Assembly: GCF_001014615.2 (NCBI RefSeq)
Contig: NZ_LBCQ02000010.1
Span: forward strand, 1 to 64,000
Reading direction: 5' to 3'
Origin: Aquamicrobium sp. LC103
Lineage (GTDB): Bacteria > Pseudomonadota > Alphaproteobacteria > Rhizobiales > Rhizobiaceae
DNA: 64,000 bases
Under the pieces are notes generated by a model. That model was given only the letters and a program-made list of their open reading frames with translations, did not search any database and had not been told where the DNA came from. This document shows positions 31,881 to 39,629 of the stretch, piece after piece; position 1 is the stretch's first letter, and every line of letters starts with the position of its first letter. The position numbers were made by a program, and so were the translations under genes.

Positions 31881-33154
31881 TGGCGGCCGTTCCGATCCTT
31901 GAAGAGTTGAGCGGAAGCCCGGCCGGCGCGATGATCGGCCGGTTTGCGGATTATTCCGCCAGTTCGATCCCGCCGTCCTTCGTCGAGGCCATCGAAACGG
32001 CGCGACCGCCGCGCAGGCTCGCGATCTATCCCGCCTCGGCGGGTTTCGACCTTGTCGAGGAACTGGATTTCCTCTGCGCGCGCTCGATCGAACCCAACAT
32101 CTTCTTCAATCCACGCTTCCTGGCGCCCGCAATGCCGCGACTGGAGGACCGCGAAGTGCATCTGGCCGTGATCCGCGATGAGGACGATTTCCGCAGCCGG
32201 CTGCGCCTGCTCCTGCCGTTCTCGATCGAGAAACCCGCCGTTCCGCTCGGCGTGACGGTGATGCGCGCATGGTCGAACCCGTTCGGCCCGCTCGGAACGC
32301 CGCTCGTCGATCGCGACGACCCGGCCGACGTGATCGAGGACTTCTTCGGCATGCTCGCCCGTCCTCACCTGAAACTGCCGAAGGTCTTCGTCATGCCGGA
32401 CGTGCGCGTGGACGGCTCCTTCGCAGGCATGCTGCGCTCGCTGGCCGCCAGCCGCAACCTGCCGCTGACCGTGACCGGCGAGGCCGCACGGCCGTTCCTG
32501 GAAAGCGAGCTTGCCGGCGACGACTATCTGAAGGCCGCGCTGCGTCCGCATCATTTCCGCGAATTTCGCCGGCAGAAGCGCAGATTGGCCGATCTCGGCG
32601 CGCTCGAATACCGCATCGCCCGCCAGCCGGAGGAGATCAGGCTCGGCATCGAGGATTTTCTCGCGCTCGAGACGTCCGGCTGGAAAGGCCGAAAGCGGAC
32701 AGCGATGGCCATCGACCGCTATCACGCCGCCTTCGTGCGCGAGGCCGCGCACCGGATGGCGGAACAGGACCTCTGCCGCGTCCATTCGCTCATCCTCGAC
32801 GGCAGGACCATCGCCGTGCTGGTGGTCTTCGTGGAGGCGGGCGTCGCCTATACGTGGAAGACGGCCTATGACGAGGACTACGCCGCCTTCTCGCCGGGAA
32901 CCCTACTGATGGTCGAGACGACGAAGACGCATCTGGAAGACCCGAACATCGACGCCACCGATTCCTGTGCGATCCCGGATCACCCGGTGATGAGCCGGCT
33001 TTGGAGCGAGCGCCGCACGTTCTGCACCTTCGTGGTCGGGCTGACGCCCGACGCCGACCGCGCGACGCAGCAGGCGGCGGTGCAGATTCACCTCTACGAG
33101 GAAACACGCAACATGGCGCGCCAGTTGCGCAAACGACTTCGCGGCACCGGCTAG
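31880..33154 (+). CDS. GNAT/FemAB-like acyltransferase (BioF2 type, Acetyltransf_6)
   Basis: 424 residues. The C-terminal half (about 215-400) carries the Acetyltransf_6 pattern: a long substrate-binding helix pair (HHFREFRRQKRRLADLG), FLALETSGWKGRKRTAM, and LDGRTIAVLVVFVEAGVAYTWKTAYDEDYAAFSPG. Proteins of this kind often modify cell-surface polysaccharides or lipids. It is coupled to the flippase by TGATG, so it may acylate the molecule that is flipped. Four bases of the end overlap with the convergent ligase gene. Confidence 0.85.
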   Translation: MAAVPILEELSGSPAGAMIGRFADYSASSIPPSFVEAIETARPPRRLAIYPASAGFDLVEELDFLCARSIEPNIFFNPRFLAPAMPRLEDREVHLAVIRDEDDFRSRLRLLLPFSIEKPAVPLGVTVMRAWSNPFGPLGTPLVDRDDPADVIEDFFGMLARPHLKLPKVFVMPDVRVDGSFAGMLRSLAASRNLPLTVTGEAARPFLESELAGDDYLKAALRPHHFREFRRQKRRLADLGALEYRIARQPEEIRLGIEDFLALETSGWKGRKRTAMAIDRYHAAFVREAAHRMAEQDLCRVHSLILDGRTIAVLVVFVEAGVAYTWKTAYDEDYAAFSPGTLLMVETTKTHLEDPNIDATDSCAIPDHPVMSRLWSERRTFCTFVVGLTPDADRATQQAAVQIHLYEETRNMARQLRKRLRGTG

Positions 33155-34785
33155 AGCCCGGTCTCCCGCCGCGCCCTGTCGCGGAAAATCCGCCTGATCA
33201 CCTTGCCCGTGGTCGTCAGCGGCATCGAATCGACGAACTCGACCTCGCGCGGATATTCATGCGCCGAAAGCCGCTCGCGCACCCACAGGCTGATCTCGCT
33301 CGCCAGCGCCTCGTTCGGCTCGACGCCGTCCTTCAGCACGATGTAGGCCTTGACGATCTCCGTCCGCACCGGGTGCGGCTTGCCGACGGCGGCTGCCAGC
33401 GCCACCGACGGATGGCCGGTCAGGCAATCCTCGATCTCGCCCGGACCGATGCGGTAGCCCGCCGAGGTGATGACGTCGTCGTCACGCCCGAAGAAATGGA
33501 TGTAGCCGTCCTCGTCCGCGATACCCTGGTCACCCGTGGTCATCCAGTCACCGACGAATTTCTTCGCGGTCGCCTCGGGGTTTTGCCAATATTCAAGGAA
33601 CATGACCGGGTCCGGCCGCTTCACCGCGATCTGTCCGGCCTCTCCGGAGGGCAGCTCAAGCCCTTCCCCGTCGACGATCGCCACCCGGTGGCCGGGCACC
33701 GGCCGTCCGATCGCCCCGCTCCGGCTGACGCCGAGCGCCGCGCAGGAGGAAAGCACCAGATTGCATTCGGTCTGGCCGTAGAACTCGTTGATGGTCAGGC
33801 CGAGCTCGGCCTGCGCCCAGTCGTAGGTCTCCCTGCCGAGCGCCTCGCCGCCGGAGCCTATGGTGCGCAGCTCGAGCTTGTGGCGGCCCGCGACGCCGCC
33901 GGCGGATTTCAGCATCCGCAGCGCCGTCGGCGGAATGAAGGCATTGCGAACCTCCATCTTCTCCATCAGCGCGAGTGCTGCATCCGGGTCGAACCGTTCG
34001 AAACGCCCGGAGACCACCGGCACGCCGAAATAGAGCCCCGGCAGCAGCACGTTCAGGAGCCCGCCCGCCCAGGCCCAGTCGGCCGGCGTCCACAGGCGAT
34101 CGCCCGGCTGCGGCAGGAATTCATGCGGCATCTGCACGCCCGGCAGATGGCCGAGGAGGACGCGGTGACCATGAAGCGCGCCCTTGGGCGGCCCCGTCGT
34201 GCCGGAGGTGAAGATCATCATCGCCGGATCGTCGGGACCGGTCGCCTCGACTTCGAAATGCCCGGGACCGTCCGCGACGAGCTTCCAGAAATCCACCGCG
34301 TCACGGTCCGCACCGTCGATCGACACGACGGTCTCGAGCGCCGTGAGCCGTGACCTGATCGGCTTCAGCTTGGCGTTGCCGGCCCCGTTTGTGACGACCG
34401 CCTTCACGCCCGCCGTCTGCAGGCGGTATTCCAGCGCCTCGACGCCGAAGAGCAATGCCAGCGGCACCGCGATCGCGCCGAGCTTGTAGATCGCCACATG
34501 GGCGATCGCGGTTTCGAAACATTGCGGCAGAAGCAGCGCCACCCGGTCGCCGCGACCGACGCCCAATGCGCGCAAGGCGTTGGCCAAAGCGTTCGAGCGG
34601 GCGGAGAGCTCACCATAGCTGAGAAGCGCCGGCTCCCCCTGCTCCCGATGGTCGATCAGCGCGATCCTGTCCGGCTCCCGCGCTGCCCAGTGATCGGAAA
34701 CAGCGGTGCCGATGTTGAATTGCGTCGGGATATGCCAGCGAAAATCGCGGTAGAGCGCCTCGTATGTGTCCCGCCGCTCCAGCAT
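33151..34785 (-). CDS. AMP-dependent acyl-CoA synthetase
   Basis: Activates a carboxylic acid with ATP and CoA. The 544-residue product has the ANL-superfamily phosphate loop TSGTTGPPKGALHGHR, the later FYGQTECNLVLSSCA and the hinge GRDDDVITSAGYRIGPGEIE, and a C-terminal TTTGKVIRRIFRDRA with the catalytic Lys. Length and motifs suit a medium-chain or acetyl-CoA synthetase-like enzyme. The ATG at 34785 (MLERRDTYEALYRDF) is preferred to the Arg-rich longer frame. Convergent with the acyltransferase gene (4-base overlap). Substrate unknown. Confidence 0.9.
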   Translation of the reverse strand: MLERRDTYEALYRDFRWHIPTQFNIGTAVSDHWAAREPDRIALIDHREQGEPALLSYGELSARSNALANALRALGVGRGDRVALLLPQCFETAIAHVAIYKLGAIAVPLALLFGVEALEYRLQTAGVKAVVTNGAGNAKLKPIRSRLTALETVVSIDGADRDAVDFWKLVADGPGHFEVEATGPDDPAMMIFTSGTTGPPKGALHGHRVLLGHLPGVQMPHEFLPQPGDRLWTPADWAWAGGLLNVLLPGLYFGVPVVSGRFERFDPDAALALMEKMEVRNAFIPPTALRMLKSAGGVAGRHKLELRTIGSGGEALGRETYDWAQAELGLTINEFYGQTECNLVLSSCAALGVSRSGAIGRPVPGHRVAIVDGEGLELPSGEAGQIAVKRPDPVMFLEYWQNPEATAKKFVGDWMTTGDQGIADEDGYIHFFGRDDDVITSAGYRIGPGEIEDCLTGHPSVALAAAVGKPHPVRTEIVKAYIVLKDGVEPNEALASEISLWVRERLSAHEYPREVEFVDSMPLTTTGKVIRRIFRDRARRETGL

Positions 34786-35035
34786 CGAAAACCGCGCGCT
34801 CCCTCCGCTTCGTCCAGCGACAGACCGCCGCGGGAACCCTTTCAGATACAGGCGCGGGCGCGTTATCGTCAATGCTCGGCGATTTTTCCAGAGCGCGCGA
34901 CCGGATCGGCATCGTCGCGATCGTGCGACCCCGCCGGCGCACGCATCATTGTTGGGCAACAGGGCCACTTGCCTCTTTACTGTGCGCATTCTTCGTGCAG
35001 ATTAGCGTCGCTCGATGTTCATCTGGGGGGATGGC

Positions 35036-35242
35036 ATGCAAAGCAGAATCCGGATTACCGTATCTGTGACTATGCAGATTGAGGAAGGCTTCTCCATCGA
35101 CGATCACGCCGAGGACGTGGTGGAAGGCCTGAGCCGCACGCTCGGCTTCGAGCAGGTCAGGCTCGAGGACGTGGTCAGGATCGAGGAAGAGCCGCGCGAT
35201 TCCCGCGGCGAACCTATCGGATCTTCGCACCGGATTGAATGA
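35036..35242 (+). CDS. Small hypothetical protein
   Basis: 68 residues, acidic with few aromatic residues (MQSRIRITVSVTMQIEEGFSI at the start). A GGGGGG site precedes the ATG; another ATG at 35015 is open. No family recognised; the beta-rich first half and helical middle suggest a small alpha/beta fold. It is divergent from the ligase gene, which lies 250 bases upstream. In that gap nothing further was recognised. Confidence 0.6.
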   Translation: MQSRIRITVSVTMQIEEGFSIDDHAEDVVEGLSRTLGFEQVRLEDVVRIEEEPRDSRGEPIGSSHRIE

Positions 35243-35296
35243 TGGAGTCCGGCCGCGCCTTCTGACTATAATGCATTGATCTGAAGGAGGCCGAAA

Positions 35297-35536
35297 ATGG
35301 CGCGGGTAGTCTATGAAATAGTCGAGCATGACGGCGGCTGGGCCTACAAGGTCGACGGAGTGTTCTCGGAGACCTTCGCCAGCCACGACGACGCCTTGAG
35401 AGCAGCGAGGATCGCCGCCGCCGAGCAAAAGGCGCCGGGCGAATCGGGCCCGATCGAATATGAAGACGAATCCGGAAAGTGGCACATCGAATCCTCTTCC
35501 GGCAGCGATCGCCCGGAAACCGAAGTCGACGACTGA
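35297..35536 (+). CDS. DUF2188 domain-containing protein
   Basis: 79 residues with the DUF2188-type pattern: strand-turn-strand around GGWAYKVDGVFSETFASHDDALRAARIAAAEQ. A GAAGGAGG site precedes the ATG at optimal spacing, and a TATAAT lies at 35267-35272 without a clear -35. The function is unknown; such proteins occur in Rhizobiales as small, sometimes stress-related, proteins. It follows the 68-residue gene by 54 bases. Confidence 0.75.
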   Translation: MARVVYEIVEHDGGWAYKVDGVFSETFASHDDALRAARIAAAEQKAPGESGPIEYEDESGKWHIESSSGSDRPETEVDD

Positions 35537-35580
35537 GCCAACGAACCAAAAATCAACATTTTCCTGATTTTATATCGTCC

Positions 35581-35595
35581 TACTGGAATTCAGTA
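35581..35595. promoter_or_regulatory. Palindrome upstream of the Rrf2 gene
   Basis: TACTG and CAGTA around GAATT, about 90 bases before the Rrf2 start and just after an AT-rich stretch. It could be an autoregulatory operator. It is similar to, but two bases wider than, the palindromes upstream of metN and of the small-gene operon, so a shared regulator is not assured. Confidence 0.4.
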
Positions 35596-35686
35596 TCCAT
35601 ACGCGCTCGGCGAGGCCGGGGACTTGCTCCGCAAGGCGCGCCAACCAGCGGCATCGTCGGCCGCACGTCAGGACGGCATTCGCGGA

Positions 35687-36136
35687 ATGCTCACGAGAAA
35701 AGGCAAGTACGGCCTCAAGGCGCTGGTGCATCTGGCGCACCTGCCTCCGGGGCAGCTCGCCTTCGTCAACGACATCGCCACCAGCAACAACATTCCCAAG
35801 AAGTTTCTCGACGCCATCCTCGTGGAGCTGCGCAATGCGGGCTTCGTCCAGAGCCGGAAAGGCAAGGAGGGCGGCTATCGCCTCGCCCGACCGTCGGAGG
35901 ACATCACGATCGGCCAGGTCGTGCGCGTGCTCGACGGTCCGCTGGCGCCGATCGCCTGCGTCAGCCAGACGCGCTACGAACCATGCAAGGATTGCGACGA
36001 GGCCACCTGCCAGGTCCACCGCATGATGCTCGAAGTGCGCCACGCGATCGCCGAGGTCCTGGACAACCGCAGCCTCGCCGAGATGCGGGACTCGACCCGT
36101 GGCGAGCGCGAGAAATATCACGCCCAGGCAAGCTGA
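35687..36136 (+). CDS. Rrf2 family transcriptional regulator with cysteine cluster
   Basis: Winged-helix regulator of 149 residues. The N-terminal DNA-binding domain includes FVNDIATSNNIPKKFLDAILVELRNAGFV and the wing SRKGKEGGYRLARP. In the dimerisation region four cysteines, C91, C100, C103 and C108, with H111 nearby, are placed as in Fe-S cluster Rrf2 proteins (IscR uses three Cys and one His). The ATG at 35687 gives the usual MLTRKGKYGLKAL start. It is convergent with the monooxygenase gene, 21 bases apart, and is the only regulator near the metNIQ and monooxygenase operons. Confidence 0.88.
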   Translation: MLTRKGKYGLKALVHLAHLPPGQLAFVNDIATSNNIPKKFLDAILVELRNAGFVQSRKGKEGGYRLARPSEDITIGQVVRVLDGPLAPIACVSQTRYEPCKDCDEATCQVHRMMLEVRHAIAEVLDNRSLAEMRDSTRGEREKYHAQAS

Positions 36137-36157
36137 GAACCGCCACGGCAACGGCTT

Positions 36158-37129
36158 TCAGCGGGAATTGGACGGCGCGCCCGGCACATATCCCAGTCGC
36201 CAGCCCGACAGCAGCGACACCGGCGGGAGGGCGTGATCTTCCTTACGTCTTAGCGAGTTCTTCACCAGCGGCGCCACCTCGCGTCCGAACCTCTCGATCT
36301 GCTCGGGCCCCCATCTGTCGACGATCATGAATTCCTCGACGCCCGCCTCCGCATAGGCGAGCATGGAGACGGCGGCCTGCGGCGAAAGGCCGGGCAGTTG
36401 CACCGCCTCGGTGGCGATCGCCGTGCCCGCCGCGCCATGGCGCTGCCTTTGCGTGAAGCGCACCGGCAATGCGAATCTGATCTTCTCCGCCCGGCCGTAT
36501 TCGACCGCCGCGGCCCGCACCCTCGCAATCAGACCATGCACCTCCGCGGGCGACCCGGGAGCGAGCTCGAATATGTCGGCATGCCGGGCGGCGACCTTCA
36601 GCGCCGTTCCCGAAAGGCCGCCCATACGGATCGGAATTTCGAAACCCCGCAGGCTCTTGTGAGGCACGAAGCCGCCGCGGATGCTGTAGAACGGTCCCTC
36701 GTGGTCGAAGGGCTCCTCGTTCGACCACAGTCTTTTCAGGAGCACGAGATACTCGTCCGTCTGCTGCCATGCGGCGACGTGCCCGGCGGCCGTCTCGCCG
36801 CCTTCGATGCCGCCATCGACCAGCATGCGCAGCGCGAGCCGGCCGCCGCTCGTCGCATCGAGCCATGCAAGCTGCTTGGCCGCGACGGTCGGCGCGACCA
36901 CGCCCGCCCAATGCGTCATGACGATCCGCAGAGAGGAGACCGACGACATGCTCGCGGCGAGATCGAAATTGGTGAGAAGTCCCGCGAACTCGTCGATGAC
37001 GATGCTGTGGAACCCCGCGCTCTCCACCTGGGCAAGTGTGGCGGTGGATTTTGCCGGATCGAAGAAGAACGACGCTCCTTCGCTATTCGAAGACATGGAC
37101 CCTGCGACAAATGCGAACTCGACGGACAT
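36158..37129 (-). CDS. LLM class flavin-dependent oxidoreductase
   Basis: Bacterial luciferase-like monooxygenase, 323 residues, (beta/alpha)8 barrel using reduced flavin and oxygen. Supporting segments are the early ATLAQVESAGFHSIVIDEF, RIVMTHWAGVVAPTVAAKQLAWLDATSGGRLALRML, the FEIPIRMGGLSGTALKVAARHADIFEL block and the C-terminal SPQAAVSMLAYAEAGVEEFMIVDRWGPEQIERFGREVAPLV. The ATG at 37129 follows GAGGAGG. It is the last gene of a minus-strand run that begins with three small genes and a strong promoter at 38.04 kb. SsuD-type, nitrilotriacetate-type and other substrates are all possible; an organosulfur substrate is inferred from the metNIQ neighbour only. Confidence 0.88.
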   Translation of the reverse strand: MSVEFAFVAGSMSSNSEGASFFFDPAKSTATLAQVESAGFHSIVIDEFAGLLTNFDLAASMSSVSSLRIVMTHWAGVVAPTVAAKQLAWLDATSGGRLALRMLVDGGIEGGETAAGHVAAWQQTDEYLVLLKRLWSNEEPFDHEGPFYSIRGGFVPHKSLRGFEIPIRMGGLSGTALKVAARHADIFELAPGSPAEVHGLIARVRAAAVEYGRAEKIRFALPVRFTQRQRHGAAGTAIATEAVQLPGLSPQAAVSMLAYAEAGVEEFMIVDRWGPEQIERFGREVAPLVKNSLRRKEDHALPPVSLLSGWRLGYVPGAPSNSR

Positions 37130-37180
37130 TTGAATATCCTCCTCGTTCAGAATGTTCGGCGTCGAAAGCAGTGGCGGTCG

Positions 37181-37336
37181 TCACGGGATGAGCCCGAGGA
37201 CCACCGCAGCGGCAAAGCTGAGGGAAAGCGCGAACACGACATAGGCCAGGGACATCCTGGCGGAGCGGGCCAGCGAGGCAGTTCCTGTCCGCCCGCCGTC
37301 CCGGCGAAATCGTTGCGCAAATTGGACATAACTCAT
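37181..37336 (-). CDS. Short single-span membrane protein
   Basis: A 51-residue gene too short for most ORF cut-offs and lying in a different frame from a longer spurious ORF here. The translation starts MSYVQFAQRFRRDGGRTG, a basic N-terminus of about 28 residues, followed by one hydrophobic helix (about 30-50, SLAYVVFALSLSFAAAVVLG). GGAGG stands five bases before the ATG. It lies 43 bases after the 110-residue gene and 51 bases before the monooxygenase gene, all on the minus strand. Function unknown. Confidence 0.65.
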   Translation of the reverse strand: MSYVQFAQRFRRDGGRTGTASLARSARMSLAYVVFALSLSFAAAVVLGLIP

Positions 37337-37379
37337 CTGATCCTCCGAACTCGGTCGATCGTGATTGGGTGAAGATTTT

Positions 37380-37712
37380 TCAGGCTGCTTCGTCTCGCAG
37401 CCGCTCGACGCACATCGCCCGCAGCACGAGCGCCGCGTCGGCGAAGGTCGGCTGGTCCTGGCGCTCGAGATGGGAACCGCGCTCGCCGGTCAACTCGGCA
37501 ACGGCGTCCATGAGGCGCGAGGGCAAGATATCGAAACAGGTGCGCATGCGTCCGAACACGGAGCTGATCGGCACGTCCCTGTCCTCGAAACGTACTGTCG
37601 GTTCATCCACCCCCAGCCCCCATTCCTCATAGGCGTCGAGGGCGCTGGAAAACGCTTCATGGAGATGGATCGGTGCATGTCCCTCGTAAAGAGCGGGAAG
37701 GATGCGTGTCAT
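37380..37712 (-). CDS. Hypothetical protein in the monooxygenase operon
   Basis: 110 residues, soluble, mixed charge, mainly helical by composition, with two cysteines (MRTCFDIL and LRAMCVERL). GAGGAG stands seven bases before the ATG. No family recognised. It is the second gene of the run 60-residue gene, this gene, 51-residue membrane gene, monooxygenase. Confidence 0.7.
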   Translation of the reverse strand: MTRILPALYEGHAPIHLHEAFSSALDAYEEWGLGVDEPTVRFEDRDVPISSVFGRMRTCFDILPSRLMDAVAELTGERGSHLERQDQPTFADAALVLRAMCVERLRDEAA

Positions 37713-37798
37713 GGCCGTTCTCCTCGAATCAGGTCAAACACGGTTCTTCGGAACCCGATAATCTTTCGGAAGTCGTCGTGGGGTGCGGCGGGCGGGCC

Positions 37799-37981
37799 CT
37801 ACCAGTGGCTGTGCATGCACCAGCCCCAGTAGAAGCTTTCGTCTCTTTCCTCGCGAAATTCCCGCTCCTGGGTTGCGGCGGGCTTCGCCTCGTTCCGCTC
37901 GTTTTCGAAGGTCTCCTCCTCGAAAGAGTGGGAGACGAATGGGGCTGGGCGAACCCAGCTGAGAAATGTCTGCATCATCAT
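37799..37981 (-). CDS. Small protein with aromatic Cys/His tail
   Basis: 60 residues starting with three methionines (MMMQTFLSWVRPAPFVSH), a strongly charged Glu/Arg middle part, and the unusual tail FYWGWCMHSHW. The tail places one Cys and two His beside five aromatic residues, which could bind a metal or haem. GAGGAAGG lies five bases before the first ATG. It is the first gene behind the promoter at 38037-38064 and its operator. The longer frame upstream overlaps that promoter and is rejected. Confidence 0.68.
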   Translation of the reverse strand: MMMQTFLSWVRPAPFVSHSFEEETFENERNEAKPAATQEREFREERDESFYWGWCMHSHW

Positions 37982-38036
37982 CGTCACCTTCCTCGTCAAA
38001 CGAATGGGGGTCGGCGGATCGGCATTTCGAAGTCTG

Positions 38037-38064
38037 ATTATGGCCCGAAATTCGAACCTGTCAA
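38037..38064 (-). promoter_or_regulatory. Sigma-70 promoter of the small-gene/monooxygenase operon
   Basis: On the minus strand TTGACA (38064-38059) and CATAAT (38042-38037) are 16 bases apart. Start of transcription would be near 38030, about 50 bases before the first gene. The operator at 38070-38086 ends five bases upstream of the -35. Confidence 0.7.
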
Positions 38065-38069
38065 CAATG

Positions 38070-38086
38070 TCTACCAAAATGGTAGA
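38070..38086. promoter_or_regulatory. Palindromic operator of the small-gene/monooxygenase operon
   Basis: TCTACCA and TGGTAGA, perfect 7-bp arms around three bases. Read on the minus strand it and the five bases after it match the palindrome upstream of metN at 18 of 22 positions. It lies just upstream of the -35, centred near -48, a position used by activators. The regulator is not proven; the nearby Rrf2 protein is the candidate. Confidence 0.7.
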
Positions 38087-38097
38087 GTAACGCTGTT

Positions 38098-38130
38098 GAA
38101 AAAAGGGAAGGGCGAGGCCGTCCTTCCCTT
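38098..38130 (-). terminator. Rho-independent terminator after metQ
   Basis: AAGGGAAGG and CCTTCCCTT form a perfect 9-bp stem with a 10-base loop, running on the minus strand into TTTTTTC. It ends the metNIQ transcript directly before the operator and promoter of the next operon. Confidence 0.85.
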
Positions 38131-38140
38131 CGGGAAGATA

Positions 38141-38920
38141 TTACCAGGCGGTGACGACCGAGCCCTTGAAGGTCTCGTCGACGAAGCGCTTCACTTCGTC
38201 ATTGTGATAAGCCTTCAGAAGCTTCGTCACCCATGGCGCGTCCTTGTCGGCGGAGCGCACGGCGATGAGGTTGACGTAGGGAGCCTTCTCCCCTTCCCTG
38301 AGGATCGCGTCCGACGGTTCGAGGCCGGCTTCGATCGCATAGTTGGTGTTGACCGCCGATGCGTCGGTATCGTCCAGCGAGCGCGGAAGCTGGGCCGCGT
38401 CCAGCTCGATGAAGCTGAACTTCTTCGGGTTTTCCGTCACGTCGGCCGGCCCGACCTTAAGCCCCTTCGCCTCGTCGAGCTTGATGTAGCCCTTGTCCGC
38501 CAGGATCAGCAGCGCGCGGCCGCCATTGGTCGGATCGTTGGGAATGGCGATCGTGGCGCCTTCTGGCAATTCGTCGAAGCTCTTCACCTTCTTCGAATAG
38601 ATGCCCATCGGGAAATTGACGGTGAGACCGACATCGACGAGGTCGAAGCCGCGATCAGCCACCTGGTTGTCGAGATAGGGCTTGTGCTGGAACGAATTCG
38701 CCTGGAGCTCGCCGTCGTTGAGCGCCTGGTTGGGCACGACGTAGTCGGAGAATTCGAGGATTTCGATATCGAGCCCGTCGGTGGCCGCGAGTTCCTTCAC
38801 CTTTTCCAGGATCTGCGCGTGCGGGCCGGGCGTGACGCCGATTTTCACCGTTTCAGCCGACGCCGTGCCGGCGACCAGCGTCAGCGCCAGGGAGGCTGCG
38901 AGTGCGATTTTCGTAAGCAT
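38141..38920 (-). CDS. metQ: MetQ/NlpA family ABC transporter substrate-binding protein
   Basis: Periplasmic binding protein of a methionine-type importer, 259 residues. A signal peptide (about 1-22, ending GTASA) is followed by the NlpA pattern KIGVTPGPHAQILEKVKE, ELQANSFQHKPYLDNQ, and a tail FKGSVVTAW. There is no lipobox cysteine, so it is probably soluble in the periplasm. It is the last gene of metN-metI-metQ, 43 bases after metI. Members of the family bind D/L-methionine or related amino acids; the exact ligand is not visible. Confidence 0.95.
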   Translation of the reverse strand: MLTKIALAASLALTLVAGTASAETVKIGVTPGPHAQILEKVKELAATDGLDIEILEFSDYVVPNQALNDGELQANSFQHKPYLDNQVADRGFDLVDVGLTVNFPMGIYSKKVKSFDELPEGATIAIPNDPTNGGRALLILADKGYIKLDEAKGLKVGPADVTENPKKFSFIELDAAQLPRSLDDTDASAVNTNYAIEAGLEPSDAILREGEKAPYVNLIAVRSADKDAPWVTKLLKAYHNDEVKRFVDETFKGSVVTAW

Positions 38921-38963
38921 GCGGGTGTCTCCGTTTGGATGTCTTGAAAAGAAAACGAAAAAT

Positions 38964-39629
38964 TCAGCGCGGCCGGATGCGCTTGTCGAAACGCCGCGCC
39001 AGCCGGTCGCCGGCCGATTGCACCGCCTGCACCAGCACGATCAGCACCACCACCACGGCGGCCATCACGTCCGGCATGAAGCGCTGGTAGCCGTAGCGGA
39101 TGCCGAGATCGCCGAGACCGCCGCCGCCGACCGCGCCGACCATCGCCGAATAACCGATCAGGCTGACCACGGTCAGCGTCAGCGCCAGCGTGATGCCCGG
39201 ACGGGCCTCCGCCAGAAGCACTTTCCAGACGATCTGCAACGGCGAGGCGCCCATCGCGCGCGCCGTCTCGATCAGGCCCGGATCGATCTCACGGATCGCC
39301 GATTCGACGAGGCGTGCGACGAACGGAATCGTCGCGATCGTCAGCGGAACGATGGCCGCATTGGTGCCGATCGAGGTGCCGGCGACGAGCCGGGTGAACG
39401 GAATGATCGCCACGACGAGGATGATGAAGGGCGTCGAGCGCGTGGCATTGACGACGGCTCCAAGGACGCGATTGGCGCCGGGCGCCGCGAACAGCTCGCC
39501 GCGGCCGCTGGTCGCCAGGAAAACGCCGAGCGGGATGCCGATGACGGAACCGATGATCGCCGCGACCGCTACCATGTGCAGCGTCTGTCCGGCGGCTTTC
39601 GCGATGAGCAAGATGATGTCAGGAGACAT
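38964..39629 (-). CDS. metI: Methionine ABC transporter permease
   Basis: Inner-membrane channel subunit, 221 residues, five to six hydrophobic segments, with the EAA loop ([20 protein letters not shown]) that docks on MetN. The ATG at 39629 overlaps the end of metN by 11 bases; the longer frame is inside metN. Confidence 0.95.
   Translation of the reverse strand: MSPDIILLIAKAAGQTLHMVAVAAIIGSVIGIPLGVFLATSGRGELFAAPGANRVLGAVVNATRSTPFIILVVAIIPFTRLVAGTSIGTNAAIVPLTIATIPFVARLVESAIREIDPGLIETARAMGASPLQIVWKVLLAEARPGITLALTLTVVSLIGYSAMVGAVGGGGLGDLGIRYGYQRFMPDVMAAVVVVLIVLVQAVQSAGDRLARRFDKRIRPR

Noticed and set aside
37147-37329. 60-residue minus-strand ORF
   Set aside because: No ribosome binding site and Pro/Arg/Ser-rich; the overlapping 51-residue frame with GGAGG and a clean membrane helix is preferred.
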